A stretch of 64,000 nucleotides of DNA, taken from positions 22,524 to 86,523 of the forward strand of contig CAJFUN010000002.1 in the NCBI GenBank assembly GCA_904420205.1, given 5' to 3'. Below are positions 51,344 to 60,721 of the stretch, in pieces. Position 1 is the first letter of the stretch. Every line of letters starts with the position of its first letter. Below the pieces are notes generated by a model that worked only from the letters and a program-made list of their open reading frames with translations, was not told where the DNA came from and ran no database searches. The stretch comes from Candidatus Parachristensenella avicola (GTDB taxonomy: Bacteria > Bacillota > Clostridia > Christensenellales > UMGS416). Position numbers and translations under genes: made by a program.

Positions 51344-51356
51344 AGGAGGCACGATC

Positions 51357-52277
51357 ATGAAACATCCTGCACCGGAACCCGCCTTGGTTCGCGCTACCGC
51401 TGACCGCTATCTCTCCAGCGTTCGCCGGGTGGAACGCGTACATCAGGGTGCTTCCACCTACGTTTATCGAGCCGATACGGCGCAGGGCATCTACTATCTA
51501 CGCTATCTGCCGGAACCAGCCAGCTATGCCGCGGAGGCGCTGGCCCATAGCCTTCTGCTGGATCATGGCGTGCAGGTGCCCAAGGTGATCGCCTTTGAGC
51601 ATTACAATGAAGCAGCGGGTCTTTCGCTCATGATTACCGAGGCTATGCCCGGTTCCAGCATGAAAGACGCCTGGCCCGGCCAATCACTTTCTATCATCCT
51701 TCATGAGGCTGGCCGACAGCTGGCCCTGCTCCACCAGCTTCCCGTCGACGGCTTCGGATGGATCGACCGAACCCGATGGGATAAGCTTTGCGGCGAAAAG
51801 GCCAGCTTTACCAGCTATTTCGACGAATACCTATCTTCAGATCTGGAGGCGCTGCACCAATACGGCTTCACGCCTGCTCAGCATTTGCGCATCGCTGAAT
51901 GTTTGATGCAGGCCCGTAGTCTTCTGCATCCATCTCAGGCGGTGCTGGTGCATGGCGATTTTGACATCACTCACATCTTCCACCAAGGCGGGCAGTTTAG
52001 CGGATTTATTGATCTGGGCGAGATCCGGGGCTGCACCCCTCATTTTGACCTTGGTACATTTTGGATGTGGGATCCATCGCCGGATGGGCGCGCTTATCGT
52101 TATCTACTGGAAGGTTATCGGCAGATCGCCCCCTTGACCGATAGCGAGGCCTGCGCCGCGCAGCTGATGGCCCTCTTTCAGCTGGTGCGCTTTCTAGGGA
52201 AAAAAGCGGGTACGCCTGCCGCCAGTTTTTGGTACGCCCAAGCCCAAAAGGTGCTGAAGCGGCTTAGCCAAGCCTAG
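51357..52277 (+). CDS. Phosphotransferase of the aminoglycoside/choline kinase fold
   Basis: A 306-residue protein of the APH-like fold. An N-terminal nucleotide-binding lobe (STYVYRADTAQGIYYLRYLP) leads to the catalytic VLVHGDFDITHIF near 200 and the metal-binding GFIDLGEIRGCTPHFDLG. The usual HGDxxxxN has His at the Asn position, as in a subset of the family, so activity probably remains. Substrates could be an aminoglycoside-like drug, a sugar, choline or a metabolite. AGGAGG precedes ATG 51357. The leader-peptide/terminator arrangement upstream suggests inducible expression. Confidence 0.8.
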   Translation: MKHPAPEPALVRATADRYLSSVRRVERVHQGASTYVYRADTAQGIYYLRYLPEPASYAAEALAHSLLLDHGVQVPKVIAFEHYNEAAGLSLMITEAMPGSSMKDAWPGQSLSIILHEAGRQLALLHQLPVDGFGWIDRTRWDKLCGEKASFTSYFDEYLSSDLEALHQYGFTPAQHLRIAECLMQARSLLHPSQAVLVHGDFDITHIFHQGGQFSGFIDLGEIRGCTPHFDLGTFWMWDPSPDGRAYRYLLEGYRQIAPLTDSEACAAQLMALFQLVRFLGKKAGTPAASFWYAQAQKVLKRLSQA

Positions 52278-52443
52278 GCAGGCATGGTCGGATCCTTTGG
52301 ATTTTTGCAGGACTATTTGGCTGTAAAGCCGCAGCGGCAAGCCGAATGCATGGGGCGTTGTCTCTCCTTATCTGGCCTTGGCGCGTCCTATGCAAGGCCC
52401 GGCTGGCAGATGCAAAAACGCGATTTATGGGAGATGGTCTTTC

Positions 52444-52923
52444 ATGGTGATAGAAAAAGATTGGCTCTTTTCATCCGATACCTATACCTGCGGCCTCCGG
52501 GCCGCAGGGCTTCTCATTCTAGATGATAAAATTCTCGTGCAGCGCGATCTCAGCGGCAATGAATATGCGCTGCCGGGCGGGCATATCAAAATCGGTGAAA
52601 CCTTAGAGGACGGCCTTATTCGGGAATATCGAGAAGAAATGGGGGCAGATATCCTCATAAAGCGTCTATTGTGGAGCGAGGAATGCTTTTGGGAATGGAA
52701 TGGGAAGCAGGCGCATAGCATAAATTTTTACTTCTTGCTTGACCTATGCGCCGGGCACGGAATACCGGATCAGGATGAATGGATTGCACAACGAGATCAT
52801 GACCATGTGGTGATCGGGTGGCTGCCTATCGACGAAATTGGGCGCGCCGTCCTTTATCCAGCGTTTCTCAAGGATGAAATACATCGATTATGCGATCCCA
52901 TCAAACATTTTATTTCTAGGTGA
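52444..52923 (+). CDS. NUDIX hydrolase
   Basis: A 159-residue pyrophosphohydrolase. The NUDIX box fits GX5EX7REUXEEXGU: GHIKIGETLEDGLIREYREEMG, at about 47-68, after ILVQRDLSGNEYALPG. A C-terminal region with WLPIDEIGRAVLYPAFL closes the domain. ATG at 52444 follows GGGAGATGG; a GTG one codon later is also possible. It acts on nucleoside diphosphates linked to another group, precise substrate unknown. The 166 bases before it hold no other gene. Confidence 0.88.
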   Translation: MVIEKDWLFSSDTYTCGLRAAGLLILDDKILVQRDLSGNEYALPGGHIKIGETLEDGLIREYREEMGADILIKRLLWSEECFWEWNGKQAHSINFYFLLDLCAGHGIPDQDEWIAQRDHDHVVIGWLPIDEIGRAVLYPAFLKDEIHRLCDPIKHFISR

Positions 52924-52950
52924 TTCATATCTGCCACAGCATCAGCATAC

Positions 52951-52989
52951 GCAAAACCCCTGCCCAAACGTTGGACAGGGGCTTTACGT
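52951..52989. terminator. Shared terminator between the NUDIX and RidA genes
   Basis: A stem of about 13 pairs (AAAACCCCTG-CCAA with TTGG-CAGGGG-TTT) between converging genes; weak T runs on both sides. Confidence 0.6.
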
Positions 52990-53012
52990 ATAAAAACCCG
53001 GATTGTTGGCGC

Positions 53013-53480
53013 CTATTTCAGCTCCAGCAGCATTTCGATCTCCACTGCGATGTCGCCGGGCAGCACGTTCACCGCGATGGCTGAGCGCGCGGCAGCACCC
53101 GCATCGCCGAAGATATCCACCAGCAGCTGGGAAGCGCCATTGGCCACCTGGGGTTGCTGGGTAAAGGTGGATTCGCTGGACACAAAGGCCGTCATTTTAA
53201 CGAACTTTTTAATCTTATTGAGGTCACCCAGCTTGGCCTCCAGCACGGCCAGGATATTCAGGGCACAGTTGCGTGCTGCCTGCTGGCCCTGCTCCAGGGT
53301 CATCTCCTTGCCCAATTTTCCGATATACTCGCTCTTGGGTCCCTCTTGGGGGCCGCAGCCGGATACGTAGATCAGCTTCTCACCCTCGCCGAACTCACGG
53401 GCAGGCGTATACACGCCGCCCTTGGCCGGGGCTGGCGGTAGCTTCACGCCCAATTCCTTCATTCTTGCATATACGTCCAT
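53013..53480 (-). CDS. RidA/YjgF-family protein, longer form
   Basis: A 155-residue Rid protein. It has the N-terminal extension of this longer subgroup (KELGVKLPPAPAKGGVYTPA), the core LIYVSGCGPQEG and LEQGQQAARNCALNILAVLEAKLGDLNKIKKFVKM, and the conserved Arg in AAARSAIAVNVLPGDIAVEIEM. It probably destroys reactive imines or amide by-products. AGGAGG lies eight bases before ATG 53480. It follows the aconitase-like gene by 25 bases and is the last gene in the ileS string. Confidence 0.9.
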   Translation of the reverse strand: MDVYARMKELGVKLPPAPAKGGVYTPAREFGEGEKLIYVSGCGPQEGPKSEYIGKLGKEMTLEQGQQAARNCALNILAVLEAKLGDLNKIKKFVKMTAFVSSESTFTQQPQVANGASQLLVDIFGDAGAAARSAIAVNVLPGDIAVEIEMLLELK

Positions 53481-53505
53481 TGCAAAAGCCTCCTTTTTAC
53501 CGCCC

Positions 53506-55737
53506 CTACCGGGTGCGGGCATAGTCATTGATCAGGCAACCCGCCAGCAGCACATTCCGCTCCTCCTGGGTCAGGCCCGGCAGGTTCAGGGTAATCTCGC
53601 GGGAACCGGCCGGCTGAATCAGCAGCGCTTTGACCGATTCCGCACCGGAGGCTACAGCCTGGGCAATACCCGGTAGATACAGCTGGTCGCCAACGGCAAT
53701 ACCGTAATCGGCCGCCTGATCCAGCACAAACGGCAGCATCCCCCAGTTCACCACGTTAGAGCGGTAGCGTTTGGTCGCGTATTCCTGGGCAATGTTGGCA
53801 CAGCCCCCCAGCACCCGCTGGCAGGAAGCCGCCTGCTCCCGGGCCGATCCATCGCCGGGCTTCAACGCAAAGACCAGGGATCCCAGGCCCGTATCCTTCG
53901 CCGCTTCCTCAGCGGTCTTCCCAATGATATCGTAGACGCCTTCCAAGGCCGAAAGATCGCCGGCGCGCCGTGCCGCCTCCAGCGCCTGGGCCGCCTTGGC
54001 CCGTCCCACATAGCCCGGATCCTTCCGGGAGAGCGCGAACTCGGCAAGCTTCAACGGATTGCTGCGGTATGAAGAGGTCTCACCGGAAGGAATCAGCTCG
54101 TCCGTGGTGGTGACCGGGTCATAGATGGCGCTGGCCACCGTCAGCAGCAGGTTTTCCGGCAGAGCGACCTGCTCCGGCCAGTCGGCAATATTGGGGCCAA
54201 AGACTAGCTCGGCCTCAGGCTCCGCGTTGCCCCATCCCTGATAAACCCTGGCCTGGTAGGCGCTGTCGTCATAGCGGTATTCATATTCCTTGGCCTCAGG
54301 CAGCTCGATCTCCGTGGCCGCTGTCAGCCGGCCCTGATTCAGCGCCGTAGCGGCGATGGAACGGGCGTCCATTAGACCTACATAGGCGATCTGGCCGTTC
54401 GCGGGCTTACTGCCCTCGCGGCTGGGGAAGTTTCGGGTGGTATGGCGAATGGAAAGGCCGCCGTTGCCGGGCACCTCGCCAGCGCCAAAGCAGGGGCCGC
54501 AGAAAGCGGAACGCAGCACCGCGCCGGCCTGCATCAGCTTCAACGCCGCCTGATTTTCCAACAAGGCCAGGTATTGAGGCTGACTCGCCGGATAGACGCT
54601 GAGGTTAAAGGCACCATCGCCGATGGAATGTCCTTCTAAGATCTCCGTCATGCGCATCACGTTTTCAAAGGTGCCGCCGGAGCATCCCGCTACCACACCC
54701 TGATCCACATACACCTGGCCGTCGCGGATCTTAGCGCACAGCTCCGGCGTTTTCGTGGGCTTATCGAACATGCCGGCTGCCTCCTTGGCTACCGATTCCA
54801 AGAGATCCCGGGCGTTCTCACGGAACTCGCGGATCGGATAAGCGTTGGAAGGATGGAAGGGCAGCGCGATCATCGGCTCAATCGTAGAAAGATCCACCTC
54901 GATCAGCCCTTCGTAGGTCGCCCCCTCCTGAGGCGCAAGCTTCGCATAAGCCTCCGGCCGCTTGTGGGTTTTATACCAACCTTCTACCTTCTCATCGGTT
55001 TCCCAGATGGAGGATAGGCACGTAGTTTCAGTGGTCATCACGTCGATACCGTTGCGGTATTCCACGCTGAGGTTGCCGATGCCCTCGCCCACGAACTCCA
55101 TCACTTTGTTCTTTACGAACCCGCATTTGAACACAGCGGCGATGATAGCCAGCGCCACATCCTGGGGGCCCACGCCGGGACGCGGGCTGCCGGTTAGGTG
55201 CACGGCGACGACGTCGGGATAGGCGATATCATAGGTGCGGGCGCACAGCTGCTTCACGAGCTCCGGCCCGCCTTCGCCGATCGCCATGGTGCCCAGCGCG
55301 CCATAGCGGGTATGGCTGTCAGAGCCCAGGATCATAGCGCCTGCGCGGGCCATGGTCTCGCGCATATACTGGTGAATGACCGCCTGGTGGGCCGGCACGT
55401 AAATGCCGCCATACTTATGGGCTGCCGAAAGTCCAAACAGGTGATCGTCCTCATTGATGGTACCGCCGACGGCGCACAGGGAATTATGGCAATTGGTCAG
55501 CACATAGGGCAGCGGAAAGGCTTCCATGCCGCTGGCCCGGGCCGTCTGAATAATGCCTACATAAGTAATGTCATGGCTGGCCATCGCGTCGAACTTGATC
55601 TTTAGCCTGGACATATCCGAAGCGGTATTGTGCGCCTTCAGGATCCCATAGGCCATGGTCTTCTCCGGAGCTGGCGTCTTCGCCTTTTCAAAGCGTCCGC
55701 CTTTATAGGCCACCCGTTCGTTGACTAGCTTAATCAT
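53506..55737 (-). CDS. Aconitase-family hydratase (YbhJ-like)
   Basis: A 743-residue member of the aconitase superfamily, similar in length and layout to the E. coli protein YbhJ. Cluster cysteines are seen in [12 protein letters not shown] (near 366) and FCGPCFGAG (near 437-440), the CxxC pair that with the first Cys holds a 4Fe-4S cluster. [22 protein letters not shown] and [13 protein letters not shown] are the active-site stretches, and the swivel domain fills the C-terminal third. It should hydrate or isomerise a hydroxy-acid, substrate unknown. AGGAGG is six bases before ATG 55737; it overlaps the pseudouridine synthase gene by 8 bases. Confidence 0.88.
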   Translation of the reverse strand: MIKLVNERVAYKGGRFEKAKTPAPEKTMAYGILKAHNTASDMSRLKIKFDAMASHDITYVGIIQTARASGMEAFPLPYVLTNCHNSLCAVGGTINEDDHLFGLSAAHKYGGIYVPAHQAVIHQYMRETMARAGAMILGSDSHTRYGALGTMAIGEGGPELVKQLCARTYDIAYPDVVAVHLTGSPRPGVGPQDVALAIIAAVFKCGFVKNKVMEFVGEGIGNLSVEYRNGIDVMTTETTCLSSIWETDEKVEGWYKTHKRPEAYAKLAPQEGATYEGLIEVDLSTIEPMIALPFHPSNAYPIREFRENARDLLESVAKEAAGMFDKPTKTPELCAKIRDGQVYVDQGVVAGCSGGTFENVMRMTEILEGHSIGDGAFNLSVYPASQPQYLALLENQAALKLMQAGAVLRSAFCGPCFGAGEVPGNGGLSIRHTTRNFPSREGSKPANGQIAYVGLMDARSIAATALNQGRLTAATEIELPEAKEYEYRYDDSAYQARVYQGWGNAEPEAELVFGPNIADWPEQVALPENLLLTVASAIYDPVTTTDELIPSGETSSYRSNPLKLAEFALSRKDPGYVGRAKAAQALEAARRAGDLSALEGVYDIIGKTAEEAAKDTGLGSLVFALKPGDGSAREQAASCQRVLGGCANIAQEYATKRYRSNVVNWGMLPFVLDQAADYGIAVGDQLYLPGIAQAVASGAESVKALLIQPAGSREITLNLPGLTQEERNVLLAGCLINDYARTR

Positions 55738-56425
55738 CTGCATCCTCCTTCAGGCCCATATAACAGGCCCGGTCGAAAAGGTTCCAAATTCCGCCTTCCG
55801 GCCTGGCGGTAAAGCACATTGCCCTGCCTCCCACTGGATGGGGAAAGGCCAAACTGCGGCAGAACAGCGCAATGTCCTGTCCCGGTTTGGCGGCTGGATT
55901 ATACCGCGCGTCCCCCCAGAGGGGGTGGCCGCTGTGGGCCATTTGCACGCGAATCTGGTGACTGCGCCCGGTTAAGAGCGTCACATCGCAAAGCGATAGC
56001 CCCTCCCGCACAGCCATCGTCCGGTAGCGAAGCTTTGCCAGCTTAGCGCCTGGCGTGCATTCGTCCGCCACCCAGCTGGAGTGGGTCCGCCCATCCTTTT
56101 TCAACCAATCGGTCAAGTCCCCTCCGGGGCATTGGCCGCATGCCACGCACAGGTAGCGCTTATCCATCCGCCCCTCGCGGATAGCCGCCGACAGGCGGGC
56201 CGCCGCCTTGGACGTGCGGGCAAAGACCATCACCCCACCTACCGGCCGGTCCAGCCGGTGCACCAGTCCCAGATAAACTGCGCCGGGCTTGTGATGGCGT
56301 GTTTTAATATCCGCTTTCAGCAGCGTTAAAAGATCGTCGTCCCCTGAGGCGTCGGCCTGCACGGGAATATGCGGCGGCTTTACCACCACCAGTAGGTGGT
56401 TATCCTCATAGAGAATGGGAATCAC
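55730..56425 (-). CDS. RluA-family pseudouridine synthase
   Basis: A 231-residue RNA-modifying enzyme. The catalytic stretch is [21 protein letters not shown], with the active-site Asp near 59. The fold's [33 protein letters not shown] and the closing CFTARP are visible. It starts [22 protein letters not shown] without an S4 domain, as in the shorter members. I choose GTG 56425, which overlaps the methyltransferase stop as GTGA and has AGGTGG before it; GTG 56434 is possible. The rRNA or tRNA target is unknown. Confidence 0.9.
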   Translation of the reverse strand: MIPILYEDNHLLVVVKPPHIPVQADASGDDDLLTLLKADIKTRHHKPGAVYLGLVHRLDRPVGGVMVFARTSKAAARLSAAIREGRMDKRYLCVACGQCPGGDLTDWLKKDGRTHSSWVADECTPGAKLAKLRYRTMAVREGLSLCDVTLLTGRSHQIRVQMAHSGHPLWGDARYNPAAKPGQDIALFCRSLAFPHPVGGRAMCFTARPEGGIWNLFDRACYMGLKEDADD

Positions 56426-57285
56426 GGCTGCCACCTGCCCGAGGCCCCGCAGGGCAGCACCAGTTCCCGCCGCGTCATGGGCAGCCCGACCTCCTGGGCC
56501 GTAACCTGCCCGCCACAGCGCGCCTGCACCGTAAGCTTGAGAAGATTGGTCAGTACGGCGGGCTGCAAGCCGGTGGTATAAGCATTAATCAGGAAAAAGG
56601 CCGGTTCCGGATCCAGTATATCCAAGCAGGCTGTAATCAGCCGGTAGATGCTGTCCTCGATCTTCCACATCTGCCCATCGGGGCCCCGCCCATAGCTGGG
56701 CGGATCCATCACGATGCCTTGATATTTCCGGCCCCTGCGGCCTTCCCGCAGCACAAACTTCAGGCAATCCTCCACGATAAAGCGCACAGGCCGCTGTGCC
56801 ATGCCTGAGATTTCAAGGTTTTCCTTGGCCCATTGGGTCATGCCCTTGGAGGCGTCCACATGCACGACGCGGGCGCCTTGAGCCGCGCAGGCCAGCGTGG
56901 CGCCGCCCGTGTAAGCAAAGAGATTCAGCACCTCCACCGGCTTGCCGTATGATTGGATACGCTGGCGCATCCAATCCCAGTTCACCGCCTGCTCGGGAAA
57001 GAGCCCCGTGTGCTTAAAGCCCATAGGGCCTACCTGAAAGGTCAGGTCGCCGTAGCGAATCCGCCACTTGGGCGGCATCCGGCGCAGCACCTCCCACTCT
57101 CCGCCGCCGGAAGATGAGCGGTGATAATGGCCGGCCAGTCCAGGCGTGTGTGCCAGCGGCTCTCCTGCCGGCCAGATGGCCTGAGGGTCGGGCCGCAGCA
57201 GCAGAGCGTCGCCCCACCGTTCCAGCTTCTCCCCGTCCCCGGCATCCAGCAGCTCATAATCCTGCCACTTATCGGCAATCAGCAT
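56422..57285 (-). CDS. SAM-dependent rRNA methyltransferase, RlmI/RlmK-like
   Basis: A 287-residue methyltransferase. A short N-terminal RNA-binding-like part leads to the catalytic domain: the SAM loop LNLFAYTGGATLACAAQGA (about 120-138), the acidic VVHVDASKGM, and the DPPSYGRG catalytic motif near 197. This resembles the RlmI/RlmK group that methylates cytosine or guanine in 23S rRNA, but lacks an N-terminal PUA domain. It starts four bases after ileS and overlaps the next gene by GTGA. Confidence 0.87.
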   Translation of the reverse strand: MLIADKWQDYELLDAGDGEKLERWGDALLLRPDPQAIWPAGEPLAHTPGLAGHYHRSSSGGGEWEVLRRMPPKWRIRYGDLTFQVGPMGFKHTGLFPEQAVNWDWMRQRIQSYGKPVEVLNLFAYTGGATLACAAQGARVVHVDASKGMTQWAKENLEISGMAQRPVRFIVEDCLKFVLREGRRGRKYQGIVMDPPSYGRGPDGQMWKIEDSIYRLITACLDILDPEPAFFLINAYTTGLQPAVLTNLLKLTVQARCGGQVTAQEVGLPMTRRELVLPCGASGRWQP

Positions 57286-57288
57286 TGG

Positions 57289-60200
57289 TTAGCCCATCCT
57301 TTTCACGGAAAGGGTGATGTCTTCCCCGTCGATCTTCCAGGCCGCCTCATAGCCTTCCAGGCCCGCCTGTACGCTGTCGGCCAATACCTCCGCAGCGATG
57401 GCCGCGCCGTTACGCTCGATCAGCGCCGGAAGCTTTCCATCTCCAGCATAGCCCAGCGCGATATGGTCGGTCACCTCGAAGCCCGCGTCCTTGCGCATAT
57501 TCTGCACCTTGGAGATGATCTCGCGCACCAATCCTTCCTCGACGAGCGCGTCGGTCAGGTTGGTATCCAGCAGCACCACGGTATCGCCCTGCTGCTGGCT
57601 GACCAACCCGGCCTTCTGGCGGGTAGCGATCAGAAGATCCTCCGGCGCCAAGGTGACCGTTTCGCTGCCAACCGTCAGCTGGACCTGACCCGCTTGCTTC
57701 AGCTGAGCCATAAAGGCGCTGCCGTCTACCTGCTTGAGCGCCTCGCGCACGGCGGGAAGGAGCTTGCCCAGCCGTGGTCCCAGGGTGCGCATTTGCGGCT
57801 TAAACTCATAATCCACCAGCGTGGAGGCATCGTCGATGTACTCCACCGCCTTTACGTTGAGCTCGTCGGCAATCAGCGCCGTATAGCGTTCGGGCAGGGG
57901 CTCGCCCTGAATAAAGAGACGGCTAAGGGGCTGCCGGTTTTTCATGCCGGCTGCGTTGCGAGCCGAACGGCCCAGGCCCACCACCGTCAGAAGCGCCTGC
58001 ATATGCTCTTCCAGCTGCGTATCGATCATGGTAACGTCGCAAACGGGGAAATCGGTCATGTGAACCGAAAGCGGCGCGGAAGCGTCTACCCGGCGCACCA
58101 GGTTCTGATAGATGCTCTCGGTGATAAAGGGCACATAGGGCGCCGCCAGGCGGATCAGCGTGGTCAGCGCAGTATATAGGGTCATATAGGCGGAAACCTT
58201 ATCGGCCTCCATACCCTTGGCCCAGAAGCGCTCACGGCAGCGGCGCACATACCAGTTGCTCATCTCGTCCACAAAGGCCGCCAACGCGCGGCCGCCCTCG
58301 GTAATCCTGTACGCCGCCAGATGGCCGTCCACGTCGCGGATGAGCGTATTGAGCCGGGACAAGAGCCAAGCGTCCATAGCCGGCAGGTTTTCCTTATCCC
58401 ACTGGGCCTTGGTGGGGTCGAAGCCGTCGATATTGGCATAGAGGACATAGAAGGCGTATGTGTTCCACAGCGTGCCCATAAAGCGGCGCTGCGCGTCGGA
58501 AACCGCCTCCTCCGAGAAGCGGCTGGGCAGCCAAGGAGCCGAGCCCGTATAGAAATACCAGCGCACTGCGTCGGCGCCCTGCTTATCCAGCACGGTCCAC
58601 GGGTCGATCACATTGCCTTTGTGCTTGCTCATCTTGACGCCGTCTTTATCGTTGACATGGCCCAGCACAATACAGTTTTTGAAGGGCGCCTTGTTAAAGA
58701 GCACGGTGGAGATCGCCAGCAGGGTATAGAACCAGCCGCGGGTCTGGTCAATGGCCTCGGAGATAAAATCGGCTGGGAAATTAGCCTCGAAGATCTCCTT
58801 ATTTTCAAAGGGATAGTGCCACTGGGCAAAGGGCATGGACCCCGAATCAAACCAGCAGTCGATGACCTCGCTTACCCGCTTCATAAGCCCGCCGCAGCAG
58901 GGGCATTTGAGATGCACCTGATCCACATAGGGCTTGTGCAGTTCAATATCCGGGGGACAGTCAACGCCCTTTTCCACCAGCTCGGCGCGGCTTCCGATCA
59001 CCTCGATATGGCCGCATTCGCATTCCCACACCGGCAGGGGCGTGCCCCAATAGCGCTCCCGCGAAAGGCCCCAGTCAATGACGTTCTCCAGGAAATTGCC
59101 CATGCGGCCTTCCTTAATGTTTTCAGGCATCCAGTTCACCGAACGGTTGTTGGCGATCAGGTCTTCCTTCACCTGGCTCATGGCCACAAACCAGGTGGAG
59201 CGGGCATAATAGAGAAGGGGCGTATCGCAGCGCCAGCAGAAGGGATAGTTATGCTCATAGGGCAGCGCCTGATAGAGCAACCCCCGCTCCCTAAGATAGT
59301 CAATGATGGCCGGATCAGCATCCTTCACAAAGGTGCCGGCCCAGGGTGTGCCGATAAAGCGCCCCTGCGCGTCCACCGGCTGGATGAAAGGCAGCCCGTT
59401 GTCCTTACAGACCCGATAGTCGTCCTCGCCGAAAGCCGGAGCCGTATGTACCACGCCGGTACCGTCCTCCAGGGTAACATAATCGTCGGCCACTACGCGG
59501 CAGCCGCCCTCGGGCATGGCTACAAAGGGCATCAGCTGCTCGTATTGCATCCCCACCAGCTGGGCCCCGGTGAATCGCTCCACCACCTCGTATCCCTCGG
59601 GCAGCACCTTCTCGGCCAGCGCTCCGGCCAGGATGAGATATTCGCCGTCCACCCGAGCTTTGATATATTCATAACCCGCGTTCACACACAAGCCCACGTT
59701 GGAGGGCAGCGTCCAGGGCGTGGTCGTCCACGCCAGGATATACGTATTGTCCTGGCCTTTCACCTTGAAGCGGGCGGTTACCGACGTCTCCTCCACATCC
59801 TTATAGCCCTGGGCTACCTCATGGCTGGAGAGCGCCGTGCCGCAGCGGGGGCAATAGGGCACCACCTTATGGCCTTTGTAGAGCAGCCCCTTGTCATAGA
59901 TGGTCTTCAGCGCCCACCATTCCGATTCGATGTAGTTATTATCATAGGTGACATAAGGATGCTCCATATCCGCGGTATAAGCCACACGCTGGGAGATATC
60001 CTCCCATTCGCTCTTATACTTCCACACCGACTCCTTGCATCGGGCGATGAAGGGCTCTACGCCATAGCTTTCGATCTGGGGCTTGCCGTCCAGGCCCAGC
60101 AGCTTCTCCACCTCCAGCTCCACCGGCAAGCCGTGGGTATCCCATCCGGCCTTAAAGGTGATGGAGCGGCCCTTCATGCGCATATACCGGGGTACGATAT

Positions 60201-60399
60201 CTTTGACAGCGCGGGTTAACACATGGCCGATATGAGGACGCCCATTGGCCGTAGGCGGTCCGTCGTAGATGGTAAAATGCGGCCCATCGGCGTGCTCCTG
60301 CTGGCAGAGCTTTTCCACATGATGTTCCCGCCAGAACTCCATCATCGCCCGCTCCCGCTCCACAAAGTTGAGCTGGGGCGACACCTTGTCATACAGCAT
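57289..60399 (-). CDS. ileS: Isoleucyl-tRNA synthetase (eukaryote-like class)
   Basis: A 1036-residue class I synthetase. The HIGH motif is PTANGRPHIGHVL near 50, then AGWDTHGLPVELEVEKLLG, a CP1 editing domain (about 190-400), the KMSKS motif as VKMSKHKGNVIDPW near 595, and a C-terminal domain ending ITLSVKRMG. The last domain and the motif variants fit the IleS2 group, which includes eukaryotic enzymes and mupirocin-insensitive bacterial ones, rather than the common bacterial form with a C-terminal zinc finger. ATG at 60399 follows AAAGGAAG; upstream in-frame starts lie in the T-box leader. Controlled by that T-box. Confidence 0.95.
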   Translation of the reverse strand: MLYDKVSPQLNFVERERAMMEFWREHHVEKLCQQEHADGPHFTIYDGPPTANGRPHIGHVLTRAVKDIVPRYMRMKGRSITFKAGWDTHGLPVELEVEKLLGLDGKPQIESYGVEPFIARCKESVWKYKSEWEDISQRVAYTADMEHPYVTYDNNYIESEWWALKTIYDKGLLYKGHKVVPYCPRCGTALSSHEVAQGYKDVEETSVTARFKVKGQDNTYILAWTTTPWTLPSNVGLCVNAGYEYIKARVDGEYLILAGALAEKVLPEGYEVVERFTGAQLVGMQYEQLMPFVAMPEGGCRVVADDYVTLEDGTGVVHTAPAFGEDDYRVCKDNGLPFIQPVDAQGRFIGTPWAGTFVKDADPAIIDYLRERGLLYQALPYEHNYPFCWRCDTPLLYYARSTWFVAMSQVKEDLIANNRSVNWMPENIKEGRMGNFLENVIDWGLSRERYWGTPLPVWECECGHIEVIGSRAELVEKGVDCPPDIELHKPYVDQVHLKCPCCGGLMKRVSEVIDCWFDSGSMPFAQWHYPFENKEIFEANFPADFISEAIDQTRGWFYTLLAISTVLFNKAPFKNCIVLGHVNDKDGVKMSKHKGNVIDPWTVLDKQGADAVRWYFYTGSAPWLPSRFSEEAVSDAQRRFMGTLWNTYAFYVLYANIDGFDPTKAQWDKENLPAMDAWLLSRLNTLIRDVDGHLAAYRITEGGRALAAFVDEMSNWYVRRCRERFWAKGMEADKVSAYMTLYTALTTLIRLAAPYVPFITESIYQNLVRRVDASAPLSVHMTDFPVCDVTMIDTQLEEHMQALLTVVGLGRSARNAAGMKNRQPLSRLFIQGEPLPERYTALIADELNVKAVEYIDDASTLVDYEFKPQMRTLGPRLGKLLPAVREALKQVDGSAFMAQLKQAGQVQLTVGSETVTLAPEDLLIATRQKAGLVSQQQGDTVVLLDTNLTDALVEEGLVREIISKVQNMRKDAGFEVTDHIALGYAGDGKLPALIERNGAAIAAEVLADSVQAGLEGYEAAWKIDGEDITLSVKRMG

Positions 60400-60687
60400 G
60401 CAATTCTTCCTTTCTCGTCGTAAAAACCAATAAGGCTCTTCCGTCCTATCAGGACGGAAGAGCCTTGCTCCTTCGCGGTACCACCTGAATTCGTCCCTGC
60501 GGACGCACTCGTCCCCGTCAAAAACGGGCGCCCTTTTCACGGCGGGCCTCCGTCCGGCGCTACTTGCTTCACGCCGGCCGCTCAGTGGTGATACGTACGG
60601 CCGCTCTTCCGCCGGGCTCGCACCCACCCCGGCTCGCTTAGGATTCGCCTATCCGCCGCCTGTCCACGTCGCAGCGTTTCATGTTTC
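60400..60687 (-). promoter_or_regulatory. T-box riboswitch leader of ileS
   Basis: The minus-strand leader contains the T-box AGGTGGTACCGCG (60474-60486), then a 16-base-pair terminator (60432-60466, AAGGCTCTTCCGTCCT with complement) followed by ATTGGTTTTTA. In the specifier region of stem I, AUC (60590-60592) stands in GTATCACC, matching isoleucine and the downstream gene. Confidence 0.95.
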
Positions 60688-60692
60688 TTGTT

Positions 60693-60721
60693 ATTATAGT
60701 CAATATACGCCGTTTTGTAAA
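60693..60721 (-). promoter_or_regulatory. Promoter of the ileS leader
   Basis: Minus strand TTTACA (60716-60721), 17 bases, TATAAT (60693-60698). Confidence 0.85.

Noticed and set aside
58321..60219. 632-codon plus-strand frame opposite ileS
   Set aside because: It lies wholly antisense to ileS, which has complete synthetase motifs, and it is rich in His/Arg/Gly/Leu as expected for a shadow frame in G+C-rich DNA.
60400..60627. N-terminal extension of ileS by 76 codons
   Set aside because: This region is the T-box antiterminator and terminator. The ATG at 60399 gives the normal IleRS start and has its own ribosome site.
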